A stretch of 32,300 bases of DNA from CAZYBU01 sp964645775 (GTDB taxonomy: Bacteria > Spirochaetota > UBA4802 > UBA5550). The stretch is taken from assembly GCA_964645775.1 (NCBI GenBank), contig CAZYBU010000034.1, positions 1 to 32,300 on the forward strand. The letters are read 5' to 3'. This document shows positions 14,662 to 22,947 of this stretch, piece after piece (the first letter of the stretch is position 1; the number at the start of each line of letters is the position of its first letter). A program made the translations under genes and the position numbers. The notes under the pieces were generated by a model. It was given only the letters and a program-made list of their open reading frames with translations. It searched no databases and was not told where the DNA came from.

Positions 14662-14688
14662 GTCCGAATTGCCCTGAGATAAGAAGGG
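14662..14688 (+). CRISPR. Solo truncated CRISPR repeat (no spacers)
   Basis: The first 27 bases of the 35-base repeat (GTCCGAATTGCC to AAGAAGGG) are intact. The last eight, the part that would become the crRNA 5' handle, are replaced by a palindromic element beginning TCGGCGTCTTTTCGCA. The terminal repeat of the real array (32183-32209) is broken at exactly the same base by an element with the same first 16 bases. Confidence 0.85.
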
Positions 14689-14841
14689 TCGGCGTCTTTT
14701 CGCAGTTGCTTCGCTTTGTTCAGCACAGGCCTGTGCAGAGCTGAGTGCGCACAGGACGTGCGCCTGCCAGCGCTTTACAGGATGTAAAATTACGTCGGGT
14801 GCGCACGTTTAATTATATTTAAATGCGAGTGAGGAGATTAC
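14689..14841. repeat. Cluster of small palindromes, REP-like, with AGGAY loops
   Basis: No gene is present. Three hairpins follow the broken repeat: GCACAGG/CCTGTGC (14723-14736), GCGCAC-AGGAC-GTGCGC (14747-14763) and TTTAC-AGGAT-GTAAA (14774-14788). Related hairpins occur at 951-965 and, on the other strand, in the element splitting the last repeat of the array. The loops resemble CsrA-binding A-N-G-G-A sites, which may be coincidence. From about 14800 the sequence turns AT-rich and leads into the next gene. Confidence 0.55.
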
Positions 14842-15249
14842 ATGAGCACAGAAAATCATCCAATGGTGGACATTGTCAAAGAAAATGCTGCCAAATATAA
14901 ACTTTCAGAAGAATCTGTTGCAAGAGTATTTAATAAGATCAGTACTATTATGGACAAGGTAGCTGGTGAAAACCCGCAGGAGGATGTCAAAGAAGAAAAT
15001 ATAAAGTTAGTAGCTCAAGCTCTTCGTACAGAGATGAATTGGGTTTCAGAAGAGATTGATACCATTTTTATATTTGCTATTAATTATATAATAGATCAAA
15101 GAACGAAGCATTCTATACTTAATTCAGGCCTCCTGGAACAAATCCTTGCGGGTGATGATGATTCTGACGGTAACGAGGATAAAGAGGAATCTGATATCGA
15201 AGTATCAGTATACAGATTTGATCAACCTTTTGGTCCTCCATCAGCCTGA
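14842..15249 (+). CDS. AT-rich helical 135-aa protein, unknown function
   Basis: The ATG is preceded by GAGGAG. The 135-residue product is helical (DIVKENAAKYKLSEESVARVF, VAQALRTEMNWVSEEIDTIFIFAINYIID) and ends in an acidic tail (GDDDSDGNEDKEESDIEV). Its DNA is clearly richer in A+T than the neighbouring genes, which suggests separate acquisition. No family is recognised and there is no ECF-type site upstream. It stands alone between the solo leader and a terminator-like hairpin, a typical slot for recently inserted genes such as anti-phage or anti-CRISPR cargo. Confidence 0.65.
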   Translation: MSTENHPMVDIVKENAAKYKLSEESVARVFNKISTIMDKVAGENPQEDVKEENIKLVAQALRTEMNWVSEEIDTIFIFAINYIIDQRTKHSILNSGLLEQILAGDDDSDGNEDKEESDIEVSVYRFDQPFGPPSA

Positions 15250-15267
15250 TCAATAAGATGGAGTTTA

Positions 15268-15290
15268 CCTCCTGAATCAGGAGGATTATT
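15268..15290 (+). terminator. Weak terminator-like hairpin after the 135-aa gene
   Basis: CCTCCT, loop GAATC, AGGAGG, then ATTATTATTAT, 18 bases past the stop. The T-run is interrupted by A, so efficiency is uncertain. Confidence 0.4.
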
Positions 15291-15295
15291 ATTAT

Positions 15296-15330
15296 CGTTT
15301 CCTACACGCGTGCCGCGCGTGTAGGAAACG
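15296..15330. repeat. Perfect 15-bp inverted repeat with a 5-base loop
   Basis: CGTTTCCTACACGCG, loop TGCCG, CGCGTGTAGGAAACG. The stem is perfect and GC-rich toward the loop, with no T-run after it. It lies between the AT-rich gene and the promoter of the csx1-cmr operon. It may be a strong hairpin, a protein-binding palindrome or the scar of a small mobile element. The rest of 15331-15500 shows nothing I recognise. Confidence 0.7.
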
Positions 15331-15510
15331 ACATCTTACGGGATCCCGAAACTACAAGGCGAGCAACTTATTGAAACGTAGTGTTTATACTGAAAAGAAT
15401 ACCGTTATGTCGGTTTACGTAAAAGCGCTGCCTGCCATGCTGCTCCGTGAAGTCATGGGGCCCCTCCAGCTATGTCCCAGATAACGTTTTTCCCGGGTTG
15501 AATAAAAAAA

Positions 15511-15537
15511 TCCGAAATCTTTTTATCTTCAATCGTC
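15511..15537 (+). promoter_or_regulatory. ECF-type promoter, site F (csx1-cmr-cad1-cas operon)
   Basis: An A-run, then TCCGAAAT (15511-15518), 15 bases, CGTC (15534-15537). It is the only promoter-like signal I find before the operon. The start codon of csx1 is 148 bases downstream, so the transcript would have an unusually long leader. This site ties the CRISPR operon to the sigma factor encoded 7 kb upstream. Confidence 0.75.
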
Positions 15538-15684
15538 TACAGAAACAGCGGACAACGTGCAGCTTGCTTTCAGGTTATGTCATGTCGTCATAATAAAAAG
15601 AAACAACTCGATCCCTTTACCTTTGCAAAAGAGCTTGACTTTTAACCAGCAAGAGAGTAAACAATAATCGAAAGAGAGTCAAAT

Positions 15685-17040
15685 TTGGAACAAAACACCG
15701 AAATAAAAAGTTCAACATTCATTAGTTTTCTGGGCGCTTCCGATTACTTGCCCTGCAATTACCAATCCCCCGGAGATCATCAGGAGACTTGCCTCACTCC
15801 TTATGTTCAAGAGGCACTTGTTCGTCTCGTCATGAAACCGATCCAGGAGACAGACACCATACTGGTCTTTCTGACCCGGGACGCTCGTTCCAGAAACTGG
15901 GAACATGGATCAAGCGGTAAAGGCCTGGAAAAAAGGCTCAATGAACTGAAAAAAGAATACTCCTTTCATATGGAAGGAATAGACATACCCGATATCAGGG
16001 ATGAAGACGGGATATGGGAAGTTTTCAACATCGTTGCCAATGCCATACCCGAGAATACATGTCTCATACTCGACATTACCCACGCTTTCCGGTTTCTTCC
16101 CATGCTGGGCGTTATTCTATTAAACTATTTGCGTTTCACAAAAGGGATTCAAACCGGAGGCATTTTCTACGGCGCATTTGAAAAACTGGGAAATCCCCGT
16201 CAGTTAGAAACGATGCCACTCGATGCACGACTGGTTCCCATCATTGACCTTACGCCCTTTGATTACATTATGCGCTTTTCCAACGCTGCTGATGATTTTG
16301 TAAACTTCGGTACCAGCGGCCCCCTGAGCGGTATACTCATGGAAACAGCCACACCTGCTCTCAGAAATTCCCGGGGTGCAGACACACAAGCCCGTGCCCT
16401 CCGTAATTTATCTCAAAAACTTGACATAGTCTCCCTTTCCCTGGCCACCAACCGCGGACTCGCCATATATGAAGGTAAAATTTTCGAAGGCCTTCGTGAA
16501 GCCATAGGGCAGGTCAAAGAACATGAACCGGAGAGGCTTCTTGAGGCCCTTCTGCCTGTACTTCGCCGGGTAGAAAACAAAATATCCGGTTTCAAAAAGG
16601 ACGATATCAGAAACGGCCTGGAGGCGGCCCGCTGGTGCCTGGAACACCGACTTATTCAACAGGGCATAACCATACTGCAGGAGACAATGGTAACCCTCGC
16701 GGGCGCCCGGGCTGGCGTCCCCCATGACCAGCGCACCTGGCGCCTCTTCACGGCTGGCGCCATACGGCTCAAGGGAGAACGGGGTACAGGTACGGAATAC
16801 AAAGAACTCAGGGAAGACCTCAGGCAGAACGCCGAGGAACTCGACAGGGAGAAGGCCCTCTCCCTGTGGAATTCCCTTGATCAACCAGACTTCAAAGATT
16901 TTTTCCGGGTCTATATGATGCTCACGGAATATCGAAACTTCATAAACCACGGGGGAACCCTGGCAGATGACAGAATTCAGCCAGAAGAGTTTACGCGCAA
17001 ACTGGATGAAGCCCTGGAGAGGGTTTCTGATATTGTATGA
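15685..17040 (+). CDS. csx1: Csx1-type CARF-HEPN ribonuclease (TIGR02221/Csx2-like)
   Basis: The 451-residue protein begins at a TTG with GAAAGAGAG upstream. The N-terminal CARF domain (about 1-190) opens with STFISFLGASDY, where most relatives have S-F-L-G-t-x-x-Y, and has ILVFLTRDAR, LDITHAFRFLPML (about 132-144) and GIFYGAFE. The C-terminal half is helical and ends in a HEPN domain with R417-x4-H422 (EYRNFINHGG). Proteins of this family bind cyclic oligoadenylate made by Cas10 and then cut single-stranded RNA non-specifically, slowing or killing the infected cell. It is the first gene of the long operon, 45 bases before cmr1. Confidence 0.9.
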   Translation: MEQNTEIKSSTFISFLGASDYLPCNYQSPGDHQETCLTPYVQEALVRLVMKPIQETDTILVFLTRDARSRNWEHGSSGKGLEKRLNELKKEYSFHMEGIDIPDIRDEDGIWEVFNIVANAIPENTCLILDITHAFRFLPMLGVILLNYLRFTKGIQTGGIFYGAFEKLGNPRQLETMPLDARLVPIIDLTPFDYIMRFSNAADDFVNFGTSGPLSGILMETATPALRNSRGADTQARALRNLSQKLDIVSLSLATNRGLAIYEGKIFEGLREAIGQVKEHEPERLLEALLPVLRRVENKISGFKKDDIRNGLEAARWCLEHRLIQQGITILQETMVTLAGARAGVPHDQRTWRLFTAGAIRLKGERGTGTEYKELREDLRQNAEELDREKALSLWNSLDQPDFKDFFRVYMMLTEYRNFINHGGTLADDRIQPEEFTRKLDEALERVSDIV

Positions 17041-17085
17041 TTAATTAAGAAATCAATGTATTGCCAAACTTGCCAGGAGGGAATA

Positions 17086-18078
17086 ATGGGTTTCAATATC
17101 AGTAAATACAGGAACATGGAAGAACAGACGTTTAAATGCGAGATTGTTACCCCTCTTTTCCTGGGAGGTGCCGACCAGGTAAAGGCGGAACTTCGCCCAG
17201 CATCTATCAAGGGAATGCTACGTTTCTGGTGGAGAGCCCTATACGGTACCAATGACCTCGACACAATGCGAAAAAGGGAAAGCGAACTCTTTGGAAATAC
17301 AGAGAAGAAATCAACCCTGCAAATACTTCTTAAGCACGACGAAAAAGGCGATATCAGCCAACTAAGAGGCGGCAGACAATACCAGGTTCAGAGCTCGAGG
17401 ATGAATAGACCAGCCACCCTGAGCATTTTTGACTATCTGGCATACGGTCTTTGCCAGTACGAAAGAAGCCGGGGGAACGTTTATAACAAAGCTCATCTGG
17501 AACCGGGCAAAAGGTTCGATCTTACCTTACGATTTCCCCGTATAAATGAAAAAGACATACTGGGGGCCTTAGAAGCCATGATACGCTTCGGCGGTCTAGG
17601 CGCAAAAAGCCGTAACGGCTTCGGCTGTCTCCATGTTACGGATCTTCCGAAAACAGACATTCTGAAAGAATACGAGAACACCGACCCCAAAGATTTCACC
17701 TCCTTTTCGAAGAATACGCGCCTTTTTACATTCAAAAAACGGGAAAGCTGGCAAGAGGCCCTCTCCGATGTCGGTCTCGCCTACCGGGAAGCCCGCCTCG
17801 ATCTCGAGGACCGGCACAAGTTTGATAAACGGTCCCATGTTGCCATCCCCATTATTGCCCAAGGCGAAGGGAGAAATATCCCGTCTTATGCCCAGAATGG
17901 AAGGCACTCCAAGTCCTATTTTTTACATGTTTCTAAAAGTGAAGATAACAAATACCAGGGGCAGATACTGTACCTCCCCTATAACTACCATCCGCAGAAT
18001 AGACGCGATGATTATATACAAGTCTACGGTGAAATGAACGAGAAAATCCGCAGCATCATCAAAGGAGGCCACCAGTGA
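17086..18078 (+). CDS. cmr1: Cmr1, type III-B effector subunit
   Basis: The start at 17086 follows CAGGAGGG; an upstream in-frame ATG at 17056 lacks a site. The 330-residue RAMP protein has the Cmr1 opening FKCEIVTPLFLGGADQ and the signature LRPASIKGMLRFWWRALYG (about residues 36-54), and a second RAMP-like region with the glycine-rich loop GGLGAKSRNGFGCL (about 172-185). Cmr1 caps the 3' end of the crRNA in the Cmr complex and helps bind target RNA. Its stop overlaps the cmr2 GTG start. Confidence 0.93.
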   Translation: MGFNISKYRNMEEQTFKCEIVTPLFLGGADQVKAELRPASIKGMLRFWWRALYGTNDLDTMRKRESELFGNTEKKSTLQILLKHDEKGDISQLRGGRQYQVQSSRMNRPATLSIFDYLAYGLCQYERSRGNVYNKAHLEPGKRFDLTLRFPRINEKDILGALEAMIRFGGLGAKSRNGFGCLHVTDLPKTDILKEYENTDPKDFTSFSKNTRLFTFKKRESWQEALSDVGLAYREARLDLEDRHKFDKRSHVAIPIIAQGEGRNIPSYAQNGRHSKSYFLHVSKSEDNKYQGQILYLPYNYHPQNRRDDYIQVYGEMNEKIRSIIKGGHQ

Positions 18079-20747
18079 CCTGGGAGAAACCGAATAGATC
18101 CTACTGGGATGAAAAATTCTCGGCCTATATGCACGATCCCATTGACAAGGTCTTTCAGATCCAGGGGCACGAGAAACGGTCGGCAGAGCTTCTCCAGATC
18201 TTTTCCCTTGATATGCCCAATGACAAACACTGGAAAACAGCCGACGCCATAGCCTCCGGATTCGAGCGGGGCCAGGTCCCCTCTTATAACAGTGATCCTC
18301 AGAAGAATGGCGCCGTTGATTTTACGAACAATCCCGTTATTACTCACCCCATAAGCGCGGAGGGCACTTCACTGAATCTGCCCGACCTTCCCGACGCCCA
18401 GAAGGTTTTCGAAGAACTCAAACAGTTCCTAGTCGATACCGTGGGAGTTGATGCAACCAGCGACTACCTTGGTACCTTCGGAAACAAGGAGGGAATGGTG
18501 CCTACGGCACGCTTCCTGTTTACCCACCTGGTTTTACGTTTTCTGCTGGCCGAAAAAAACGTGGCCGGACTCGGTTCCCTTTGGCACCGTCTGCCGGCCG
18601 ATTCCCGTTTCCCTGACCATACCATCTGGCAGCACAACCAGCTTACCTCTGCCCTTTATACCTGCATTTCACTGGGAAACGGCGACGCAGACAACGTGGC
18701 CCTCATGGTTTTTTCCATAACACCAGTACAGGGCTTCATTGAAAAGGCGCGTAAACTTCGAGACTACTGGCTCGGGTCGGTTATTCTTTCCTGGCTCGCC
18801 TTTGAAGGAATACGATGGGTTATTGAGAACCTGGGACCCGATCACATTCTCTATCCCTCGCTGATCGATCAACCCCTGGTGGCAGAATACCTGCGACGGG
18901 AGTGGAATGTCAGCGACAGATACCGGCCTTCTATCTGGGATCATATCCCCCGGGGTATTGCCAGCTTTCCTAACAAGTTCGTTGCCCTGGTACCGGCCAA
19001 CAGGTACGAAGAAATAAAGAATGAAATAACGACGCACGTAAACAGTGAATGGGAGAAACTGGCATCATTGGTATGCGACTACCTTCCCCGGAAGTCCGGC
19101 ATTCTAAAAGACAGTGAGTCCATGCAAAAAGTGAAGGGTCTTTTCGATCGCCAGGTAAAGGGGTACTGGGACATTCGCTTTTCGGCCAACCGTTTATTTA
19201 CGGCCAATGATTATTCCGAAGCTCAAAAGCTACTCCACCCCGACCGCTTTGAGAACCAGTTTGACACCCTGAAGATCTTTAACGATATCATCGCCGACAA
19301 GCCCTACCGGAAAAGCGGAGAAGGGGTGCTTTATTCCGTGTCCCACTCCCTGTCCCAGGCCATGCTGGCATCCAGTAAAATGAAAAGAGATGTAACAAGA
19401 CAGCATGAAGGCGGAGAAAAATGCCATCTCTGCGGCGAGTTCGAGGTACTCCACCACAAACCCTGGCAAGAGGGTATGTCAGCCCGGGAGTACTCCGATA
19501 ATATCAATGAACTGTGGAGGTCTCTCCACAATCCAAAAAGTTCCGATTTTAAGGAAAACGAGAAACTCTGTTCCATCTGCACCGTTAAACGGATGGTTGA
19601 TGAAGCTCTTAAGGACAGTGATCATATTCTGTCTCACATGTTCACGGAGAATGTCCGATTCCCATCCACCACGGAATTTGCCCTTTCAAACTACTTCGAA
19701 CGGAACAACGTACCTGAAAAGGATCGGGAAGCATTTGCCCATTTTATCCACAGGGACGAGGAGTATCATGTAAAAGGCAAGCCGCGGGTAACCAACCGGG
19801 ACAGGTATTACGCTATTCTGGTCATGGATGGTGACCGTATGGGCGACCTCATCAACGGCATAACCCTGGGAAGCACCTGGCAAAGCGTGATGCACCCGGA
19901 TATTGTAGAAAGGCTTGGGGGTAACTTTGATTCCCTGTACAAAGATAACTGGAAAAAACTTTTCGGCAGAAAAAGAATTTTAACACCAGCCGTTCACGCG
20001 GCCATTTCAGAAGCACTTGGCGATTTTTCCATGTACGGCGTACCAGACATTGTTGCTCATAACGGTGGACAGCTTGTCTATGCCGGTGGAGATGACGTTT
20101 TTGCCGTACTCCCTATTGATAACGTCCTTTCGGCGGCCCGTGAAATACGAGACGTTTACTGCCTTCGGTTCATTCATTTAGACCTCCAGGGAAACAGCAT
20201 TTCTCTCGACTCAGGGTATTCCCTTGAACCGGGCAAGCTGTCACTCTCACTTGGAAAAGCAAATGGTATATCCATATCTGCGGCCATACTCATAGCCCAT
20301 CACAAGGAACCCCTTTCCCGTCTTATAAGCGATGCACAGGACCTTCTCAAGGTAAAAGCGAAGGGGGAGATGGATCGTAACGCCTGTGCTGTTGAACTGA
20401 GAAAACGTAGCGGTGGTTCCCGGTATTTTGCCCGTAAATGGGACGATCATGCATCCTGGGACGCCTTTGAAAAGCTGATCCGGGAAAAAAACCTGGTCTC
20501 AAACTCACTGATCTATCGACTGGAGAGTATGCGGCCCGGTATAGAATCAATTCTTCGCAAAGAAGACGCGGATTTGCATCCATTTCTGGGCTTCAACGTA
20601 AAACGATCTGCCAGTACTGATAAGGAACGGGTTGAAGAAATATCGAAATTGCTGGCCTCGGTTATTATCGACCCTGAGAATAGATTTGACCCCCAGGGCC
20701 TGATCATTGCCGGGTTTCTGGCTGACAACATGGAGGTGACTGAATGA
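18075..20747 (+). CDS. cas10: Cmr2 (Cas10), HD nuclease and cyclic oligoadenylate synthase
   Basis: The 890-residue protein starts at GTG after AAAGGAGG and overlaps cmr1. It has an N-terminal HD-type segment with His20-Asp21 (YMHDPIDKVFQIQGHE) and ADAIASGFERG, so a DNase activity is possible. SITPVQGFIEKARKLRDYWLGS marks the first palm-like domain. A four-cysteine zinc site is CHLC (about 450) with CSIC (about 497). The second palm carries the intact catalytic motif AGGDD (G671-D674), which makes cyclic oligoadenylate from ATP. With four CARF proteins nearby, signalling is clearly its main output. Its length fits Cmr2. Confidence 0.96.
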   Translation: MTWEKPNRSYWDEKFSAYMHDPIDKVFQIQGHEKRSAELLQIFSLDMPNDKHWKTADAIASGFERGQVPSYNSDPQKNGAVDFTNNPVITHPISAEGTSLNLPDLPDAQKVFEELKQFLVDTVGVDATSDYLGTFGNKEGMVPTARFLFTHLVLRFLLAEKNVAGLGSLWHRLPADSRFPDHTIWQHNQLTSALYTCISLGNGDADNVALMVFSITPVQGFIEKARKLRDYWLGSVILSWLAFEGIRWVIENLGPDHILYPSLIDQPLVAEYLRREWNVSDRYRPSIWDHIPRGIASFPNKFVALVPANRYEEIKNEITTHVNSEWEKLASLVCDYLPRKSGILKDSESMQKVKGLFDRQVKGYWDIRFSANRLFTANDYSEAQKLLHPDRFENQFDTLKIFNDIIADKPYRKSGEGVLYSVSHSLSQAMLASSKMKRDVTRQHEGGEKCHLCGEFEVLHHKPWQEGMSAREYSDNINELWRSLHNPKSSDFKENEKLCSICTVKRMVDEALKDSDHILSHMFTENVRFPSTTEFALSNYFERNNVPEKDREAFAHFIHRDEEYHVKGKPRVTNRDRYYAILVMDGDRMGDLINGITLGSTWQSVMHPDIVERLGGNFDSLYKDNWKKLFGRKRILTPAVHAAISEALGDFSMYGVPDIVAHNGGQLVYAGGDDVFAVLPIDNVLSAAREIRDVYCLRFIHLDLQGNSISLDSGYSLEPGKLSLSLGKANGISISAAILIAHHKEPLSRLISDAQDLLKVKAKGEMDRNACAVELRKRSGGSRYFARKWDDHASWDAFEKLIREKNLVSNSLIYRLESMRPGIESILRKEDADLHPFLGFNVKRSASTDKERVEEISKLLASVIIDPENRFDPQGLIIAGFLADNMEVTE

Positions 20748-21691
20748 CGGTACACTGGTATGCCTATACACCCCAGGATACCCTTTTCGTAAGGGGGGCC
20801 GAATCTGCTGAAATGGGTGCAGACCATTCGGCCTCAACGCTATTTCCCCCTCCCCCGCAGACAATTCTCGGTGCTCTTCGGACCGCTGTCCTGATGCACA
20901 GAGGAATCTCACCGGGAGTGTATATCCGGCATGACTTCTCGAACCAGGAAATCCTCAATGCCATCGGAACCAGCGATGATCCTAAGCCCTTCTCCATCAA
21001 AGGCCCCCTTTTCATTAAGGAGGGTAAAGTTTTCATACCTGCCCCAGCCAGCTGGTTTATTGAAAAAGAGAAGCAAATATCATCTGTGACAGAAGAAAAA
21101 AATGCCGGGCCGGTCAGGGTCATCAAGAGCGAGCCCCTTCCTTCGGAGCTTTTTGTATCCGATGAAGAGCTTTGGTGGGCAACGGGCAGGGAGACGGTTT
21201 CCCTGGGAGGCAAATGGATTTTAGCCGACGAGATGGACCGGGAAAAAATACATGTATATGACCTCTCACACTTTGCTGTCCAGGAAAACAGGACCGGAAT
21301 TGCACTGAGTGGCCGCACGGTCAGAGAAGGCCACCTGTATAATTTTCAGCACTACCGCCTCACATCCGGCACCAAGCTTCTTTTCGGAGTTGACCGGGAC
21401 CTCGCCCTGCCCGAAAGCGGCTCCCTGGGAGTGGGGGGAGAGAGAAGGTTCGGCGGTTATGAGCGGCGGCAAGAGCCTGTCTCCCTTCCCGAGGGTAACT
21501 CGTGTACCTATCTTTTGCTAACGGCCATCGAAGGCGATGAAGTGCAAAAGGAGCAGGTTATCGCAACCCCTCCCATTCGTTATGTCGGCGGCTGGGACAT
21601 GAAGCGAGGGTTTCACAAACCCATGAAGGGATACTATCCTCCCGGAGCAGTTTTTTCCAGCCGGGTCAATGACAACTGTCTACAAATTTAG
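20744..21691 (+). CDS. cmr3: Cmr3, type III-B effector subunit
   Basis: The 315-residue RAMP protein overlaps cmr2 by four bases (ATGA). Its start (WYAYTPQDTLFVRGAESAEMGADHSASTLFPPPPQTILGALRTA) is the classic Cmr3 opening, in which the FPP-P-x-T-i-x-G-A-L-R motif contacts the crRNA. The glycine-rich loop region is GSLGVGGERRFGGY (about residues 226-239). Cmr3 pairs with Cmr2 and holds the 5' handle of the crRNA, here predicted to be ATTATGAC. Confidence 0.93.
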   Translation: MTVHWYAYTPQDTLFVRGAESAEMGADHSASTLFPPPPQTILGALRTAVLMHRGISPGVYIRHDFSNQEILNAIGTSDDPKPFSIKGPLFIKEGKVFIPAPASWFIEKEKQISSVTEEKNAGPVRVIKSEPLPSELFVSDEELWWATGRETVSLGGKWILADEMDREKIHVYDLSHFAVQENRTGIALSGRTVREGHLYNFQHYRLTSGTKLLFGVDRDLALPESGSLGVGGERRFGGYERRQEPVSLPEGNSCTYLLLTAIEGDEVQKEQVIATPPIRYVGGWDMKRGFHKPMKGYYPPGAVFSSRVNDNCLQI

Positions 21692-21700
21692 GAGGAAATA

Positions 21701-22573
21701 ATGGACAGAAAAAGCATTTCAATTTGCGCATTATCAACGATCTCTCCAATGCATGCGGGAAGCGGGTCGTCTCTGGCCGCTGTCGATCTTCCCATCCAGC
21801 GAGAACGGCATACCAACTGGCCCCATGTCCAGTCCAGCGCCGTGAAAGGAGCATTCCGGGCCCATTACCGCCATTCTTCATCCGATGACACAACCCTTAT
21901 TAACCATATCTTCGGCTCTGACGAACAGGATGACTGGGATAAAACCGAAAACGCGGCGGGAGCCGTCTCCTTCAGTGACGCCAAGCTCCTTGCATTTCCC
22001 ATGCGTTCGGACCTGGCTCCCTTTATCTGGGTAACATCACCCGCCATATTACACCGCCTAAATACCGATCTGGAATATGCGGGCTTGACCCAGGAAAAGT
22101 TCCAGCTCCCTGAAGTTGAACCAGAAAATGGACTTTCAACTTTTGATGGGCTGGATCAAGATAATAAGGTACTTCTCGAAGACAGCCTGGTCAAGATTGC
22201 GGGCACAGACGAAAGCACAAAAAAATTCTTCAACAGCCGTTTCCCGGACGTAAGCAGGCTGATAATCGTATCGGACGACGTTTTCAAGTACTGTGTAGAA
22301 ACCTGTACCGAGGTTCAGACCCAGGTAAAAATCGACAGAGATAAGGGTACCGCCCTGGACGGCGCTCTACGATACCAGGAGTTGCTTCCTTCCGATACCC
22401 TGCTATACACAGTTGTCCACTTCGGCGGTTCTACTATTGAAGAAAGTATTAAGGCCGATAACATCAAGTCCTATGTCCAGGGTTCTGTCAAAGACTTCAT
22501 CCAGGTTGGCGGTGACGTTACCCTGGGAAGGGGTGTATGCAAAGTACGTTGGATTGATGGAGGTAATCAATGA
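21701..22573 (+). CDS. cmr4: Cmr4, backbone subunit and target-RNA nuclease
   Basis: The 290-residue protein has an AGGAGG site eight bases before ATG. The opening ISPMHAGSGSSLAAVDLPIQRERHT is the Cmr4 signature, and Asp29 in AVDLPIQRE corresponds to the catalytic Asp that cuts target RNA every six nucleotides. WPHVQSSAVKGAFRAHYR is the usual RAMP segment, and GGDVTLGRGVCKV (about 270-282) the C-terminal glycine loop. Multiple copies of Cmr4 form the filament along the crRNA. It overlaps cmr5 by four bases. Confidence 0.95.
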   Translation: MDRKSISICALSTISPMHAGSGSSLAAVDLPIQRERHTNWPHVQSSAVKGAFRAHYRHSSSDDTTLINHIFGSDEQDDWDKTENAAGAVSFSDAKLLAFPMRSDLAPFIWVTSPAILHRLNTDLEYAGLTQEKFQLPEVEPENGLSTFDGLDQDNKVLLEDSLVKIAGTDESTKKFFNSRFPDVSRLIIVSDDVFKYCVETCTEVQTQVKIDRDKGTALDGALRYQELLPSDTLLYTVVHFGGSTIEESIKADNIKSYVQGSVKDFIQVGGDVTLGRGVCKVRWIDGGNQ

Positions 22574-22947
22574 GAACTTTTTCCCAGCTACGATCGGATT
22601 ATGCTCTCAACAAGGTACTGGATTATTACAGAAACGGTAACTCGAAAAAAGAGTTCAAATCCCTTAGCTCTTCGAGCCCTTCGATGATACTTCAAAACGG
22701 CTTTGGTCAGACACTCGCTTTTTTACTGGCCCGAAGAAATAACTCTCAACACAGTGCTGTATTTGAAATAATCCGGGAGTGGCTTGTCCAGCAGGGTTTA
22801 GCCCAGGGTAAAGAACCCGCCGAATTTCTCGAGAGCCTGACGGGAGAAAACAGTACACAGAAAAAATATCTTTCGGCCCAGAATGAATCCCTGGCCCTAC
22901 TTGAATGGGTAAAGCGATACGCGACGGCTTTTTACCAGGAGGTCTAA
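22570..22947 (+). CDS. cmr5: Cmr5, small helical subunit
   Basis: A 125-residue helical protein with the expected opening RSDYALNKVLDYY and LQNGFGQTLAFLLAR (about residues 42-56), then IIREWLVQQG. It is of normal Cmr5 size and overlaps cmr4, with GGAGG upstream. Cmr5 copies stack opposite Cmr4 in the belly of the complex. Its TAA is directly followed by the cmr6 ATG. Confidence 0.92.
   Translation: MRTFSQLRSDYALNKVLDYYRNGNSKKEFKSLSSSSPSMILQNGFGQTLAFLLARRNNSQHSAVFEIIREWLVQQGLAQGKEPAEFLESLTGENSTQKKYLSAQNESLALLEWVKRYATAFYQEV

Noticed and set aside
15698..15723. A further CCGAAAT at the start of csx1
   Set aside because: No CGTC or TGTC stands 15 bases downstream and it lies inside the coding region.
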